A stretch of DNA of 64,000 nt from CAVRUD01 sp963849635 (GCA_963849635.1 CAWKIA010000023.1:1-64000); one strand, 5' to 3'; positions 41,607 to 51,747 are shown, counted from the first letter of the stretch. Notes: a model not told the origin generated them from the letters alone. Program-made: numbers and translations.

Positions 41607-42872
41607 TCAGCCGATGTGCGGGCGGCCGTCTTCGTCGAGCATGTGGACGCGCGGAATACCCTCCGCATTGAATGTGCTCAACCCCTCTGGGCCAAGGACT
41701 ACGATCTGGTCGAGGCAGGCCTGGCTCTCGCGCACCAGCCTGGCGGTATCGATCCCCAGGCAGGCCGGGAGAAACCGGCCAGTCTTGGCGATGCCATCGC
41801 CGAGGAGGAGCACCGCCCCGCGGTGATTGCCGCCCAGGGCGTGGTGGAATCCGACCCCGATCTGGAGGATGCCCTGGTAGAGCACCCGGATCGCGCCTCG
41901 CTCGGCGTGCCATTCATGCTCGATGGCCTCATGGCACTCGTAGAACTCGCCGCTGTTGAACAGGGCGATGCCTTCCTGCACCCCCGGTGGTGGTGGCCCG
42001 GCGCAGGGATCGTCGCCAACCCTACCGGCCAGGCCGGCCAGGATCGGATCGAGCCGGGCGCGGATGGGAGCCAGCCCGGCGGCATCGGCGCCGACGCTGG
42101 CCTCGACGATCAACGGGCCGCGATAGATCCCGGCGACCGCGCGCAGCAGGGCGGGCCAGGGGAGATCACCCTCACCGGGAGGCAGGTGGCGGCTGCCGGG
42201 ATCTGCTTCTCGGTAATCGCTGAGGTGGACATCGGCGACGTGCTCGCCCATGGCGGCCAGCATCATGAACGGATTGGCCCCCGCCGACGCGGCCTGGAAC
42301 GGATCGAACGCGAACCCGACCGACCCCGGCGGCCCCAACTCCGGCAAGCGGGCGGCGAACGCCGCCACTTCGCGGACGCGAGCGAGCAGGCAATAGGAGA
42401 CGTTCTCGATCGCCAGCGTGACGCCGGCGGCGGCGCAGCGCGGCGCCAGCTCGGCCACGACACTCAGGAACCGCTCAAACCCCTCCGGACCGGGAAGGGT
42501 GACGGCCCGCGGTCCATGCCAGACGATTGCCTTCGCGCCAAGCACCTGTGCCGCTTCGATCGCCCGGTCGAACTGGGTATGCGCCTCTGCGGTGCGGCGG
42601 GCGTAGGCGGTGAAGAAGGGGTGCAGCTCTGCCCAGGAGTGCAACGACGCCACCTGGACCCCCACTGCGGCGGCATTCGACGCCAGCGCCTGGATGACGG
42701 AATTGTCGTACTCTCCCGCCGTCTGGAGCATCACTTCGATGTCGGTGACGCCGGCGGCGGCCGCAACCTGGGGCACGTTCTCACTGAGGACGTGGGGATA
42801 GAGCGCGCCGGAGGAGAGGCCCAGGCGCAGCGGGGTCGGTTGCGAATTGTGGGGATGCGCCACGCCGTTCAA
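41607..42872 (-). CDS. Fusion: TIM-barrel sugar isomerase/endonuclease-IV-like domain and DUF309
   Basis: A 421-residue protein. Residues 15-280 are a xylose-isomerase-like barrel (LGLSSGALYPHVLSE, SLHSWAELHPFF, KAIVWHGPRAV, VTLAIENVSYCLL, VADVHLSDYREAD). Residues 295-380 match DUF309: EGIALFNSGEFYECHEAIEHEWHA and YQGILQIGVGFHHALGGNHRG, with the paired His/Glu motifs of that family. I know of no standard protein with this order. It starts inside the end of the AI-2E gene (ATGA overlap), third in a three-gene operon. Confidence 0.82.
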   Translation of the reverse strand: MNGVAHPHNSQPTPLRLGLSSGALYPHVLSENVPQVAAAAGVTDIEVMLQTAGEYDNSVIQALASNAAAVGVQVASLHSWAELHPFFTAYARRTAEAHTQFDRAIEAAQVLGAKAIVWHGPRAVTLPGPEGFERFLSVVAELAPRCAAAGVTLAIENVSYCLLARVREVAAFAARLPELGPPGSVGFAFDPFQAASAGANPFMMLAAMGEHVADVHLSDYREADPGSRHLPPGEGDLPWPALLRAVAGIYRGPLIVEASVGADAAGLAPIRARLDPILAGLAGRVGDDPCAGPPPPGVQEGIALFNSGEFYECHEAIEHEWHAERGAIRVLYQGILQIGVGFHHALGGNHRGAVLLLGDGIAKTGRFLPACLGIDTARLVRESQACLDQIVVLGPEGLSTFNAEGIPRVHMLDEDGRPHIG

Positions 42873-44101
42873 CGCGTTATCGGTGGGATCGCGGTTGGCG
42901 CCACCTGTTCGCTTGGCTCAGGCGCCGGGACCTCCTCGTCCTCCTCATCGCTCAACCAGACCTGCTCGATCCGGAGGAGCGCCGCCGCGATCGGCAGGGC
43001 CAGCAACATGCCGCCGAAGCCGAGGAGGCGCCAGCCGATCAGGACCGCGAACAGCATCCCGAACGACGAGAGTTGCAACGTCCGCCGGAAGATCTTGGGG
43101 ATGATGAAGACGACCTCGAAGACCTGGTAGGCGAGCAGCAAGAGCGTGACCGCCAGGGCGGTGCCAGGCCCCTGGGTCAGGGCGACGATGGCGGCCGGAG
43201 CGGTGGCGACCGCGACACCGATGAAGGGCACCGCGTCGGCGACGGCGGCGAGGATCGCCAGAATCAGGGCGGCGGGCACCCCGAACGCCCACAGCACCAC
43301 AAACGTGAAGACGCCGCAGATAAGGCTCGTCAACCCCTGGCGCAGGATGTAGGAATAGATGATCTCGGCCAGCGCGGGGAAGGCCCGGCGCAGGCGGTTC
43401 GTCAGCGGTGGCGGCAGGTCCCGTGTCAGCCATCTGAAGGTGCGTTCGCCTTCGATCAGGAAGTAGATTGCCAGAACCGCGACGATCGCCGCCGACCCGA
43501 TGAACCCTCCCACCTGGGAGGCGGCGCTGATCGCGTCGTCGGCCTCGACTTGAGCCTCGACCGCGATCTCCTCCTCGGGTGAGCCGTTGTCAAACGCCCC
43601 CGTCGTGTCGGAGGCAGGCTCTTGGTCGGTCGAGTCGTCGCTGATTACCGCGTCGGTGTTGGCGAGATCCTCACCCCAGGTCAGCATCTGGTCGTAAAGC
43701 CATCGCTGATTGTCCTTTAGCCAGGTGAAGCCGTCCTCGATGTAGGTGGGGACGTCGTCGACGAGTTCCTGGGACTCGTCGATGAGCGGTGGGATGACAA
43801 AGACCAGAATGATGGTCAACGCCGCCACGAAACCGCCGATCACGGTCGCGAGCGCTCTGCCGCGCCCGTACCCGCGGCGGCGGAGCATCTGGATCGGAGG
43901 GTAGAGCGCGGCGGCGACGACGATCCCGCCGAAGATCTGGGCCAGCACGGCGCCGATCTTGATCAGGAACCACAGTGCGGCTAGCGTCAGGAGCAGGCGA
44001 ATGATCGTCCGGAACGGGATCTCGATCCGGGCCGTCACGACCGGCGGCGATCCGCCCGGACGGCTGGGCCGGTTGCTGCCCGGGGAGAGGAAGGGGTTCA
44101 T
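42869..44101 (-). CDS. AI-2E family transporter, first copy
   Basis: A 410-residue membrane protein of the AI-2E (TqsA/PerM) family. Hydrophobic segments start at about 30; the conserved core is ALIYSYILRQGLTSLICGVFTF, LILAILAAVADAVPFIGV and VIGWRLLGFGGMLLALPIAAAL. Members export signals or act as sodium/proton antiporters. A Ser/Asp/Glu-rich insert lies near 150-190. Overlaps both neighbours by four bases. Confidence 0.87.
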   Translation of the reverse strand: MNPFLSPGSNRPSRPGGSPPVVTARIEIPFRTIIRLLLTLAALWFLIKIGAVLAQIFGGIVVAAALYPPIQMLRRRGYGRGRALATVIGGFVAALTIILVFVIPPLIDESQELVDDVPTYIEDGFTWLKDNQRWLYDQMLTWGEDLANTDAVISDDSTDQEPASDTTGAFDNGSPEEEIAVEAQVEADDAISAASQVGGFIGSAAIVAVLAIYFLIEGERTFRWLTRDLPPPLTNRLRRAFPALAEIIYSYILRQGLTSLICGVFTFVVLWAFGVPAALILAILAAVADAVPFIGVAVATAPAAIVALTQGPGTALAVTLLLLAYQVFEVVFIIPKIFRRTLQLSSFGMLFAVLIGWRLLGFGGMLLALPIAAALLRIEQVWLSDEEDEEVPAPEPSEQVAPTAIPPITR

Positions 44102-45380
44102 GACGGCGCCCCTTGGGGGCGGGCCAACTCCGGTCCACCTTCGTCCAGCCCCTCGGCCACATCGGCCTTGCTCGGGAAGTGGCCCAGATCGCCCTCCTCA
44201 CTATCGGACTGAGCGGGTTCGGGCGGAGGCGACTCGTCAATGTCGTCCTCGAAGTCCTCCCACAGCCAGACGCGCTCCAGCACCGGGATCGAGGCCGCGA
44301 TCGGCAACGCCAGGATGACCCCGATGATGCCGAACACCTCCTGGCCGATGAGCACGGCGATCAGGATGGCCAGGGGCGAGATCTGGAGGGTCCGGCCGAA
44401 GACTCTGGGGGCGAGGATGTAGTTCTCGAACTGCTGGTAGGCGAGGAACGATACCAGGACGATCAGGCCCGCGGTCGGGCTCTGGGTAAAGGCCAGAACC
44501 ACGGCCGGCACGGTCGCGACGATAATCCCGACCAGCGGGATGGCATCGGCGAAGAGGGCGATCAGGGCGAGGATCAGGGCGGAGGGGACGTTCAGGATGG
44601 TGAGGACGATGAAGCTGAAGACCCCGAAGCAGATGCAGATGAGGCCCTGGCCGAGGAGATAGCCGCTGACGACCTGGGTGACGGCCGGGATGGAGCGCCA
44701 GACACGGCGCTGGGTGGCCTCGGAGAGATCGCGCACGGCCCAGCGGATGATGCGGTAGTCGCGGTCGAGTAAGACGTAGGTGGCGATGACGAAGACGATC
44801 AGGGCGTTGCCGAGGCCGGTGAGGACGGAGGTGCCGGTCTCGAGGTAGCCGCGCACGTCGAAGTTGCCGGAGCCGCCCTCTTTCTGGCGCTCCGCCCAGC
44901 TTACGGCGTCCTGATAGATATCAGGTTGGGGACCTTCGAGCCAGGAGAGGCCGTTGGCGACGTACTCCGGCAGGTTGTCCCAGAAGTCGCGGGCATCCGA
45001 GACGGCGCGGGGCACGACGATGGAATGATCAGGGCGAGGGCGGCGATCGAGCCGCCGACGACGACCGCGACGGCGGCGTTGCGGGTCATGCCTCGCCGCT
45101 CCAGCCGGCCGACGACGGGGATCAGAGCGAGGGCGATCAGGATGCCGAGGAAGACCTCGAAGAGGGCGATCCAGACCTGGGACAGGACCCAGAGTGCGGC
45201 GAGGACGAGGAGGATGCGGAGGATGGTCCGGGCCGGAATCTCGATCCGAAGGGTGACTCGGCGGTTGGACTCGGAGCTGTCGCTGACGGCGGCGTCGGCA
45301 TCGAGCGCGGCCGAGATGAGCGACTCGCGCACGTTCCGGTCGCTGTCCGCCGCGGATTGCTCATCGTCAGCTGACGCCAC
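44098..45380 (-). CDS. AI-2E family transporter, second copy, frameshifted
   Basis: About 427 residues from a GTG at 45380, with one break near 45025 (LALIIP, then PRAVSDARDFWDNLPEYV in the next frame). The family core is clear in VVSGYLLGQGLICICFGVFSFIVL, LIALFADAIPLVGIIVATVP and GQEVFGIIGVILALPIAASI. It is a tandem paralogue of the next gene, to which its stop is joined by ATGA. First gene of the three-gene operon. Confidence 0.8.
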
Positions 45381-45452
45381 CCTTGCCCCCTACGTCCACG
45401 GCCTGGTTCGCATCGGGATGATACTCCGAAGGGGAGGCGGGCATTAGGCGTC

Positions 45453-45480
45453 GTGAGACGTGAGTCGTGAGTCGTGAGAA
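45453..45480. repeat. Heptamer array GTGAGNC
   Basis: Four units (GTGAGAC, GTGAGTC, GTGAGTC, GTGAGAA), the same unit as at 11023 and 63765. Confidence 0.65.
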
Positions 45481-45629
45481 CGGACCTCACCCCCTACCCC
45501 CTCTCCTCCGCAGAGGAGAGGGGCCGTTGCGGGCGGCAATTTCAGAGTTGGGCGGTCGATGGCCTAGTGGTCCGCGAATGCGCTGCGACCCGATCGATGA
45601 ACGATCTGGGAGCGCGGTTCCTGGGTCGG

Positions 45630-45772
45630 CTGCAAGTTAGAAACCGGGGGACGATTCCTCCGGGAGCGCGGGGTGGCCCGGGGCCTGGATGACGGCTGGG
45701 AACCCGAGCCGGGCGGGGTGGGGCGCTGCCCAGGCCCGCACCCGCGCCGGGTGTGCCGCTTGACATCATAAT
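45630..45772 (-). ncRNA. Candidate small transcript, copy B
   Basis: Read on the minus strand from the promoter at 45790. It shares TGTCAAGCGGCACACCCGG, GTGCGGGCCTGG, CTCCCGGAGGA and TCTAACTTGCAGC with 30741-30920. It may be an RNA or a small peptide gene (frame MFYYDVKRHTR ... at 45779). Confidence 0.3.
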
Positions 45773-45795
45773 AGAACATTTGTTCTATTTGTCAA
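45760..45795. promoter_or_regulatory. Symmetric divergent promoter with GAAC-N4-GTTC operator
   Basis: TTGACA at 45760 (plus strand) and TTGACA from 45795 (minus strand) face each other. Between them lies the perfect palindrome ATAGAACA-TT-TGTTCTAT (45771-45788). On the plus strand TTGACA is followed after 17 bases by TTCTAT, on the minus strand after 17 by ATTATG. GAAC-N4-GTTC is the core of the Gram-positive type LexA box. Confidence 0.65.
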
Positions 45796-45829
45796 GTCTG
45801 AATGACGGGACGATGGGAAGGAGGACGGG

Positions 45830-46525
45830 ATGACGAAGCGCGGGGGTGGGCGAGGTGGATCGGGTGGGGTGCGGCGGTGTGCGGAGGTGCGGTGTGGGCG
45901 GACGGCTGGGCGGGGGAGCCGGTGGTGCGGGGTGCATGCGAAGGGGGAGGTAGCGCGGGCCGAGGAGCGGGGGATGCGGGCGTTGCTGGCGGACCTCATT
46001 TCTGTGGGCGCTGGGCCGGCGATGGGCGATGGGGAGGCCCGGCGGCGAGAGGGAGAGCTGTGGCGGCGGGCGGCGCGGGGGGATTACGGGGATCTGCTGG
46101 ACGAGCGGCTGGCGGGGGTGATGGAGGCGGGGGAGGAAGGAAGGATCAAGGGGCTCCTCGGGCAGTTGATCGGGGCGGTGGCGATTGCGTTGGACGGGGT
46201 GATGACGGCGGACGGGGACGACTCCGCCGACCCGCTGGCGCGGACGCTGGCGGTAAGCAGGTTGGCGCAGGCGACGACGCGGATCGTGGGAGCGAGGGAG
46301 CGGCTGGCGACGGGGGAGGCGGCGCGAGCGAAGGGGGGAGCGTCGGCGGCGCTGATCGCGCTGTTGACGGAATTGGACGAGGAGGATGATGCGCGCCGGG
46401 CACGGGAGCGGGAAGAGCGGGAGCAGGGCGCAGGCGCAGAGGCTGGGGCTGGGGGGTGGGCGGAGTGGACGAGCGGGGAGGTGACGGGCGAGGCGACGGG
46501 CGCGGAGGGGGAGGGGTGGTCGTAG
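45830..46525 (+). CDS. Hypothetical protein with Cys/His cluster
   Basis: A 231-residue protein, very rich in Gly, Arg, Glu and Ala. The start has CAEVRCGRTAGRGSRWCGVH, resembling the CxxxxxC ... CxxH knuckle of small unknown proteins often linked to mobile elements. The rest is strongly helical with charged repeats. AGGAGG lies five bases before the ATG, and the symmetric promoter lies 40 bases upstream, both supporting a real gene. The codon use is unusually G-rich. Confidence 0.55.
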   Translation: MTKRGGGRGGSGGVRRCAEVRCGRTAGRGSRWCGVHAKGEVARAEERGMRALLADLISVGAGPAMGDGEARRREGELWRRAARGDYGDLLDERLAGVMEAGEEGRIKGLLGQLIGAVAIALDGVMTADGDDSADPLARTLAVSRLAQATTRIVGARERLATGEAARAKGGASAALIALLTELDEEDDARRAREREEREQGAGAEAGAGGWAEWTSGEVTGEATGAEGEGWS

Positions 46526-46876
46526 GGGGTGAGGTGCCTAGGTGGGGCGTGATGGCGGGCTGTGCGCGGGGCTCACGGCCCAGGGTTGGCCCAAGGTTGG
46601 CCCGGGCTGAACCGGACAGCCTCTCCGAGGCTAGGTGGTGGAGATTGGACGGGAAGTTGAGACGGGTTGACCGGGACGCCCGGGACTCAAAGTCCCGGGC
46701 TGACTCTCGGAAGTCCCTCCGGGACTGAGGACGGAAGCCGAAAACACGGAGCCTTGGCGTGGGCATGAGGTAGTTTTTGTAGAAAGCGCATACATATGCC
46801 TTGCGGCGTTCGCGCCGGCCAAAGGGGGGGGGGCTCGAACCAAACCTGTGAGTGGCCGGGTATCGGAAAATGTCGT
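46526..46876. other. Intergenic region with repeat E
   Basis: Contains the 47-base repeat at 46684-46730 and nothing else that I recognise. Confidence 0.5.
46684..46730. repeat. Dispersed repeat E, copy 1
   Basis: Contains GTCCCGGGCT and GGAAGTCCCTCCGGGACTGA. The second copy at 54660 has the same length and layout. Confidence 0.6.
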
Positions 46877-47985
46877 CTAATTTGGCTCGGATCTGACCTG
46901 GATGTAGCGGGCCGCCTGATCTTCCAAGGCGGCGATTTCCACCGGGGTGGCCGGTGCGTTTGTCGACCCTTTTCGTATCCAGACTTCGCCCGACTCGTGG
47001 GCTGTAGAGGATGTGCGCTCGGATTGTTTGGCGTAGAGTCGATAGGGAAGGTGGGCGATGTTCCGGGTTATTTCGAGGAGAACGTATGGTCCGTCGCGAT
47101 GCTCGCCGCGAGCAGCGATACGAACGGATGGGGAATGAGTTGTCCAACTGGAGATGATCTGCTGGAGATTGTTGTCGCGGAGGTTGTTGAGCCTCCCCCG
47201 GTGCTCATCAGCGTCGTCTTGGCGAGAAGGGCGGTAGAACTTGCCGTCATCCTCAACACCGAGGAGCAGGTAGCGCGGCCCCATACCGCCTGCGTTCGCG
47301 AGGGAGATGACATCCTTGACGAGTTCCCGCTTATCGGACGGTGACTTGAGGGGGTTGTGCCGTTTGTAGTCGAGGGTGTCCCCTTCACCCTGGGCGCGGA
47401 TGGTGTCGATCTCGTGGTCCTGGGCGACGTATGAGCGCTCTGTTCGGGCAACACCGGGGTAGGTGCTCATGTACCTTGCTGAGTCCATTGTCTTGTGACT
47501 GCGTACAAGACCCAAGTGTTGAAGGTCGTCAAGCACTTCTTCAGCAAGGTCGGCAGCTAGCAAGATGCCGTCTTCTCCGTTTGCTGCCTCGGTGACAATC
47601 GTCTCAAGGTCCACCTCATCGACAGTGGTAAACCCTTCGTGAGGTATTTGGGAGAGACGGTTCGTTGTGGTCAGAAGTATCAGTGCGTGGTCGCTGAGCG
47701 CCATCAACGCGGCGCTGCGCCATCGGTCGTCTGGATTGCGGAGGAGCTCAGCATCTTTGTACTTTAGGGTGACCCAGAGATCGCTGTGGTCGATGAAGCC
47801 ATAGACGCGGAGGAGGCCGTGTGTATCCATGACTGCCGCATTCCAGGCATCCCCTCCACCCGGAAGTCCTAGCTGTTCGATGACGTGCCCGGCGAACTGC
47901 TGGACGTTGACCGTTTGCCGTGCGTTTGGTCGGCGAAGTCGGCAAGGGACGTGGCTAGAATGTCGCACCACTCTACGTAGTCCAT
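46877..47985 (-). CDS. AlbA_2 (Schlafen-type) domain protein, one frameshift
   Basis: About 370 residues from the ATG at 47985 (MDYVEWCDILATSLADFADQ), GAGG upstream, with one base error near 47918. The C-terminal half has the AlbA_2 motif: EGDTLDYKRHNPLKSPSDKR, ELVKDVISLANAGG and YLLLGVEDDGK. These domains bind nucleic acid or nucleotides and are frequent in defence islands. The start is 24 bases after the restriction-modification stop, same strand, so they are probably co-transcribed. Confidence 0.75.
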
Positions 47986-48008
47986 GGATTGTTCCTCTGT
48001 TCTATCGC

Positions 48009-50835
48009 CTAAGTGCGCTCCCCGTTCAGCGCCAGCAGCCGCTCCAGGATCGTCTCCTCGGGGACCGTGGCGGGGTCTTCGTCGGGGGCCAGCCGTAGGC
48101 GGCCCAGACGGCGCGGTCGAGGGCGGCGTGGGCGTGGGCGAGCCAGGTGGGGCGGGCGTTGTAGAGGTTGGTGAGGGTGAGTTTTTTGAGTTGGTCGGGG
48201 GTGGCGCCGGGGGATCGAGCCAGCGGCGGCGCTTGGCGTCGAGGTCGGCGGCGGCGGCGGCGATGGCGGCGACCTTGGGGTGGTCGGGGTGGCCCTCGGT
48301 GGGTTCCTGGCCGGGGGGCCAGGGGAGGGGGAAGGTCTCGAAGCAGGTGGTGGGGGTGTAGCGGGGGTCGTTGCCGACGCCGAGTGAGGTGCCCATGCGC
48401 AGGGACCAGACCTCGTGGGCGCGGGAGTGGAGGACGCCGAAGAAGTAGTCGTCGTCGCGGGCGAAGACGATCAGCCGGTGATCGGCAATCGTCTCGGTAC
48501 GAGCCAGACGAAGAGTCGATGCTTGGCGACGCGCGGCGTCACAATGTAGCGTGGCTAGGCCGATCGAGTGCATTCGCATTCCGAGCGCGGCCTCGCGTGA
48601 AGCCACCAACGTTCGCGGTAGGCATCTCGCTTGTTTGCGCGCGAATGGGCTTGACGTTCTCGTTGGACGTACTCGAATGGCGCTTCGTAAAGAGCGGCCT
48701 CATGTTCGGGCATGTCGATGCCGAAGTCGACGATCCACATGTCGCGGAGCGGCGCAGTGATATCGATGCCGTTGACCCAGGGGCGGACCACGTCGCTGTT
48801 TGGACGGCCGTTCGGGTTAGTGGGCAGGGCTAGCCATTGGCGGGCGAGGTCGCCGGGAATATCAAATGGGCCACCTTTGGTGATCGCCCATGAAAGCAGA
48901 TACCCGCGATTCTCTTCGAGGAGCGGCGCGGCCGGTGATGTCGAGGCTCCGGTCAAGTCGGCGTTGATGGTCGCGACGGGCACGCCGTCGAGGATGCGTG
49001 TCCTGCTCGTGCCGTCGTCGAAGCCGACGATGGCGATGCGGACGGCGGCGCCGTTGAGGATCCAGGGTTCGTCGTCCCAGGCCATGAAGATGTCGCCGGA
49101 CTGCTTGATGCGCTCCAGGACGCGGCGGTTTGCGCCGCCACGGATGGAGTTGGTGGCGAGGAGTCCCGCGCGCTGGGTGATGCCGCTGTCGATCTGCGGC
49201 GCGGGCCTTCTCGAAGAAGTAGGTGACGAGGTCGGCTTCGCGGGGGACGCGGTCGCGGTAGACGGTGAAGAGGGTCGTCGACCGTATTCGTCGCCGAGTT
49301 CCGTGCGGAGCATCTTGCCGCCCAGAAACGGCGGGTTGCCGATGATGAAGTCGGCTTCGGGCCACGCCGCTTCCTTGGGGTTGGCGGGGTCGGAGCGGTC
49401 GAGGAGGGCGTCCTGGAGGCGGATGGTGTCGAGGGGTTCGAGGACGGGGTCGCGCGAGACCTGGTAGCCGTGCTCGCGCATCCACTGGAGGTAGCCGATC
49501 CAGACGACGACCTGGGCGAGTTCCTGGGCGTAGGCGTTGATCTCCAGGCCGTGGAGCTGGGCGGGGCCGACGCGGGGGAAGAGCATGGGGAGGCCGTTGG
49601 CGGTGGCGTAGGTGATGACCTCCTGCTCCAGGTCCTTGAGGCAGGCGAGGGCGACGTAGAGGAAGTTGCCGGAGCCGCAGGCGGGGTCGAGGACGCGAAC
49701 GGCGGCGAGCTCTTCCTGGAAGGCGAAGAGGTGGTTGGCGAAGGTCTGGCGCCTGGCGTTCGGCGTTCGGCGTTGGGCGTTCGGGGTTGGCGGTGGCTGG
49801 CGTCCCAGGCGGCTTTGAGTTTGTCGGCTTCGGCGCGGACCGCGTCCCAGCGGCGGCGGAGGGGGGTCATGACGACGGGTTCGACGACGCGGAGGATGTC
49901 GTCTTTGCCGGTGTAGTGGGCGCCGAGTTGGGCGCGGGTGCCGGGGTCGAGGGAGCGCTCGAAGAGGGTGCCGAAGACGGCGGGCTCGACGGTGGCCCAG
50001 TCGAGGCGGGCGGCCTCGGCGAGGGTGGTGAGTTCGTCTGCGGTGAGGGGGACGACGTCGACGGTGCGGAAGAGGCCGCCGTTGAAGCGGTCGAGGGCGG
50101 TGTGGCCGTAGTCGCCGCCGTCGCGCATGGCGTGGAGGAGGTTGGCGATGCGGGCGGGGAAGCGGTCGGGGTAGGCGATCGAGTTGCTGAGGAGGTCGGT
50201 GAAGAGGCCGCGGGGGAGGAGGCCGACGTCTTCGGAGAAGAGGCAGAAGAGGAGTTGGACGAGGAAGTGGGCGGCGCGGTCGGGGGCGACATCGCGGGCG
50301 CGCAGGGCGGAGGCGACCTCGCCGAAGCGCTCGGCGGCCTGACGGGTGACGACCTCGGGGCTGACGTCCGGCTTGAGGGCGTCCGGGTTGGTCCAGACGG
50401 CCTGGAGGATGGCGAGGTTGTTGGGGAGGTGGAGGTCGTCGAGGGGGAGGGTGTGGCGCTTGGGTTTGGTGCCGGTGAAGTTGGTGGTGATGATGATGCG
50501 GTCGAGGTCGCAGGTGATGAGGAGGGGCGGGTTTTCGAGGTCGTCCTTGTAGCCGACGAGCTGGCGGTAGGCGGCGTCGAGGTCCTTGTGCGGGCCCTTG
50601 TACTCCCAGGCGAAGTGGTGGCGGTACCAGACGTCGGCGAAGCCTTTGCCGCCGCCGAGCTTTTCGGCGCCGCGCTCGAAGGCGTAGAAGTCGCCGGTGG
50701 GGTCGGCCTCGACGGGGGTGGGGACGCCGAGGGCGTGGCAGAGGTCGGTGAAGTGGGATTGGGAGGCGGCGCGTTCGGTGAGGGAGACCCCGCGCCAGCG
50801 GGCTGGAATGCCTGGATGGTGAGGGTGGTGGACAT
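48009..50835 (-). CDS. Single-chain MmeI-like restriction-modification protein, frameshifted
   Basis: About 940 residues across several frames. The N-terminal nuclease core is KLGGGKGFADVWYRHHFAWE followed by YKG (Asp ... Glu-x-Lys), with YRQLVGYKDDLENPPLLITC. The methyltransferase has motif I VLDPACGSGNFLYVALA and motif IV FIIGNPPFLGG. The end HEVWSLRMGTSLG and CFETFPLPWP is the target-recognition part. This is the type IIL/IIG layout, cutting and methylating with one chain. Frame breaks lie near 50800, 49755-49789 (inside a heptamer tract), 49270, 49205, 48600 and 48220. Start MSTTLTIQAF. Confidence 0.82.
49755..49789 (-). repeat. Heptamer tract GGCGTTC inside the restriction-modification gene
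   Basis: Five seven-base units (three exact). The reading frame differs on either side of the tract by one base, and one extra unit (or two fewer) would join the halves. Confidence 0.7.
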
Positions 50836-51014
50836 GGGGGGGAGTATACGAGGCGGGGAGGCGGGGAGGCGGGGAGGAGAACAACCTCACTCCTACCCCC
50901 TCTCCACGTAAAGGCATTGAACGCGAATGGACCCGCCCCCCGGTCGTGCCCTAGAGTGGGTGCTACCCCTGCGGCGCGTCGGCCGCGACAACCGCATACA
51001 GAGAGGACGCACGC
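50836..51014. other. Divergent intergenic region
   Basis: Between the restriction-modification gene and a Cys-rich secreted protein; includes a C-run block at 50885-50912. No gene is seen. Confidence 0.4.
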
Positions 51015-51552
51015 ATGGATCGGCGACGTTTTGATGCCTTGGCGCGATCGCTGGCTGCGCCGAAGTCCCGTCGCGGCGTCCTCGGGAGCCTCGCCGCCCT
51101 CGCCGCCGGCCTCGTCGGTGCCCGCTCGGCCGAGGCGCAGGTGTCGCAGGCCTTCTGCGGCAATGTGGTCTGCAAGAACAACCCGGGGATCTGCAAGCCC
51201 GGCTGTGTCTGCTGCGTCTGGTCCAACGGCAACAGCCGCTGCATGCCGCCGAACGCGTGCACCGGCACGATCATCACGCCGCCCAGCCAGGGCACGTGCG
51301 CGGCGGGGCAGGATGTCTGCGTGAACGAAGTAGCGGGCTGCAACGGCAATGACTTCTGCAATTGCCACACAACCAAGGGTGGAGCGACCGTCTGCGGGGC
51401 AAAGCGGTGAATGCGCCGTTTGCAACACTGACGCCGACTGCACCGGCGTCACCGGTCCGGGCTCAATCTGCGTCCTCAATTCGGGCAGGCTCTGCCAACT
51501 TCTTTGCGAGCACGCCACCACCTGCGTGACGCCGTGCCTGACTGGCTCGTAA
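51015..51552 (+). CDS. Cys-rich secreted protein with Tat leader, one frameshift
   Basis: About 178 residues. MDRRRFDALARSLAAPKSRR then GVLGSLAALAAGLVG is a Tat-type leader common in Thermomicrobia. The mature part has many Cys (CGNVVCKNNPGICKPGCVCC and similar). The frame shifts near 51400 (GATVCG, then QSGECAVCNTDADC) and ends CVTPCLTGS. Over twenty Cys in all. Function unknown. Confidence 0.72.
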
Positions 51553-51747
51553 GGCGCCCGCGTTGGTGGGGATCTGAGTGTCCGCTCGGTGACTAACCGA
51601 GTTGTCCCGCTTCAGGAACGGCGTTACCGGATCGGATGACAGGTTGGTCGGCGGCCGGGCGGACAAGCTGGGTAGACGGTCCGCCCCTACAAGACGAGGC
51701 GAGGTGGCCGTAGCGATGCTCCGTGGTGACTGCCGGCGGCGGCCGTC

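Noticed and set aside
41616..43130. Plus-strand frame of 504 codons
   Set aside because: It mirrors the TIM-barrel/DUF309 and AI-2E genes, which are supported by domains and ATGA overlaps.
49787..50911. Plus-strand frame of 374 codons, Val/Gly/Glu-rich
   Set aside because: Antisense to the restriction-modification gene and without any homology.
45830..51552. Possible prophage or integrative element
   Set aside because: Apart from the restriction-modification and AlbA_2 genes there is no integrase, portal, terminase or tRNA attachment site in the region.
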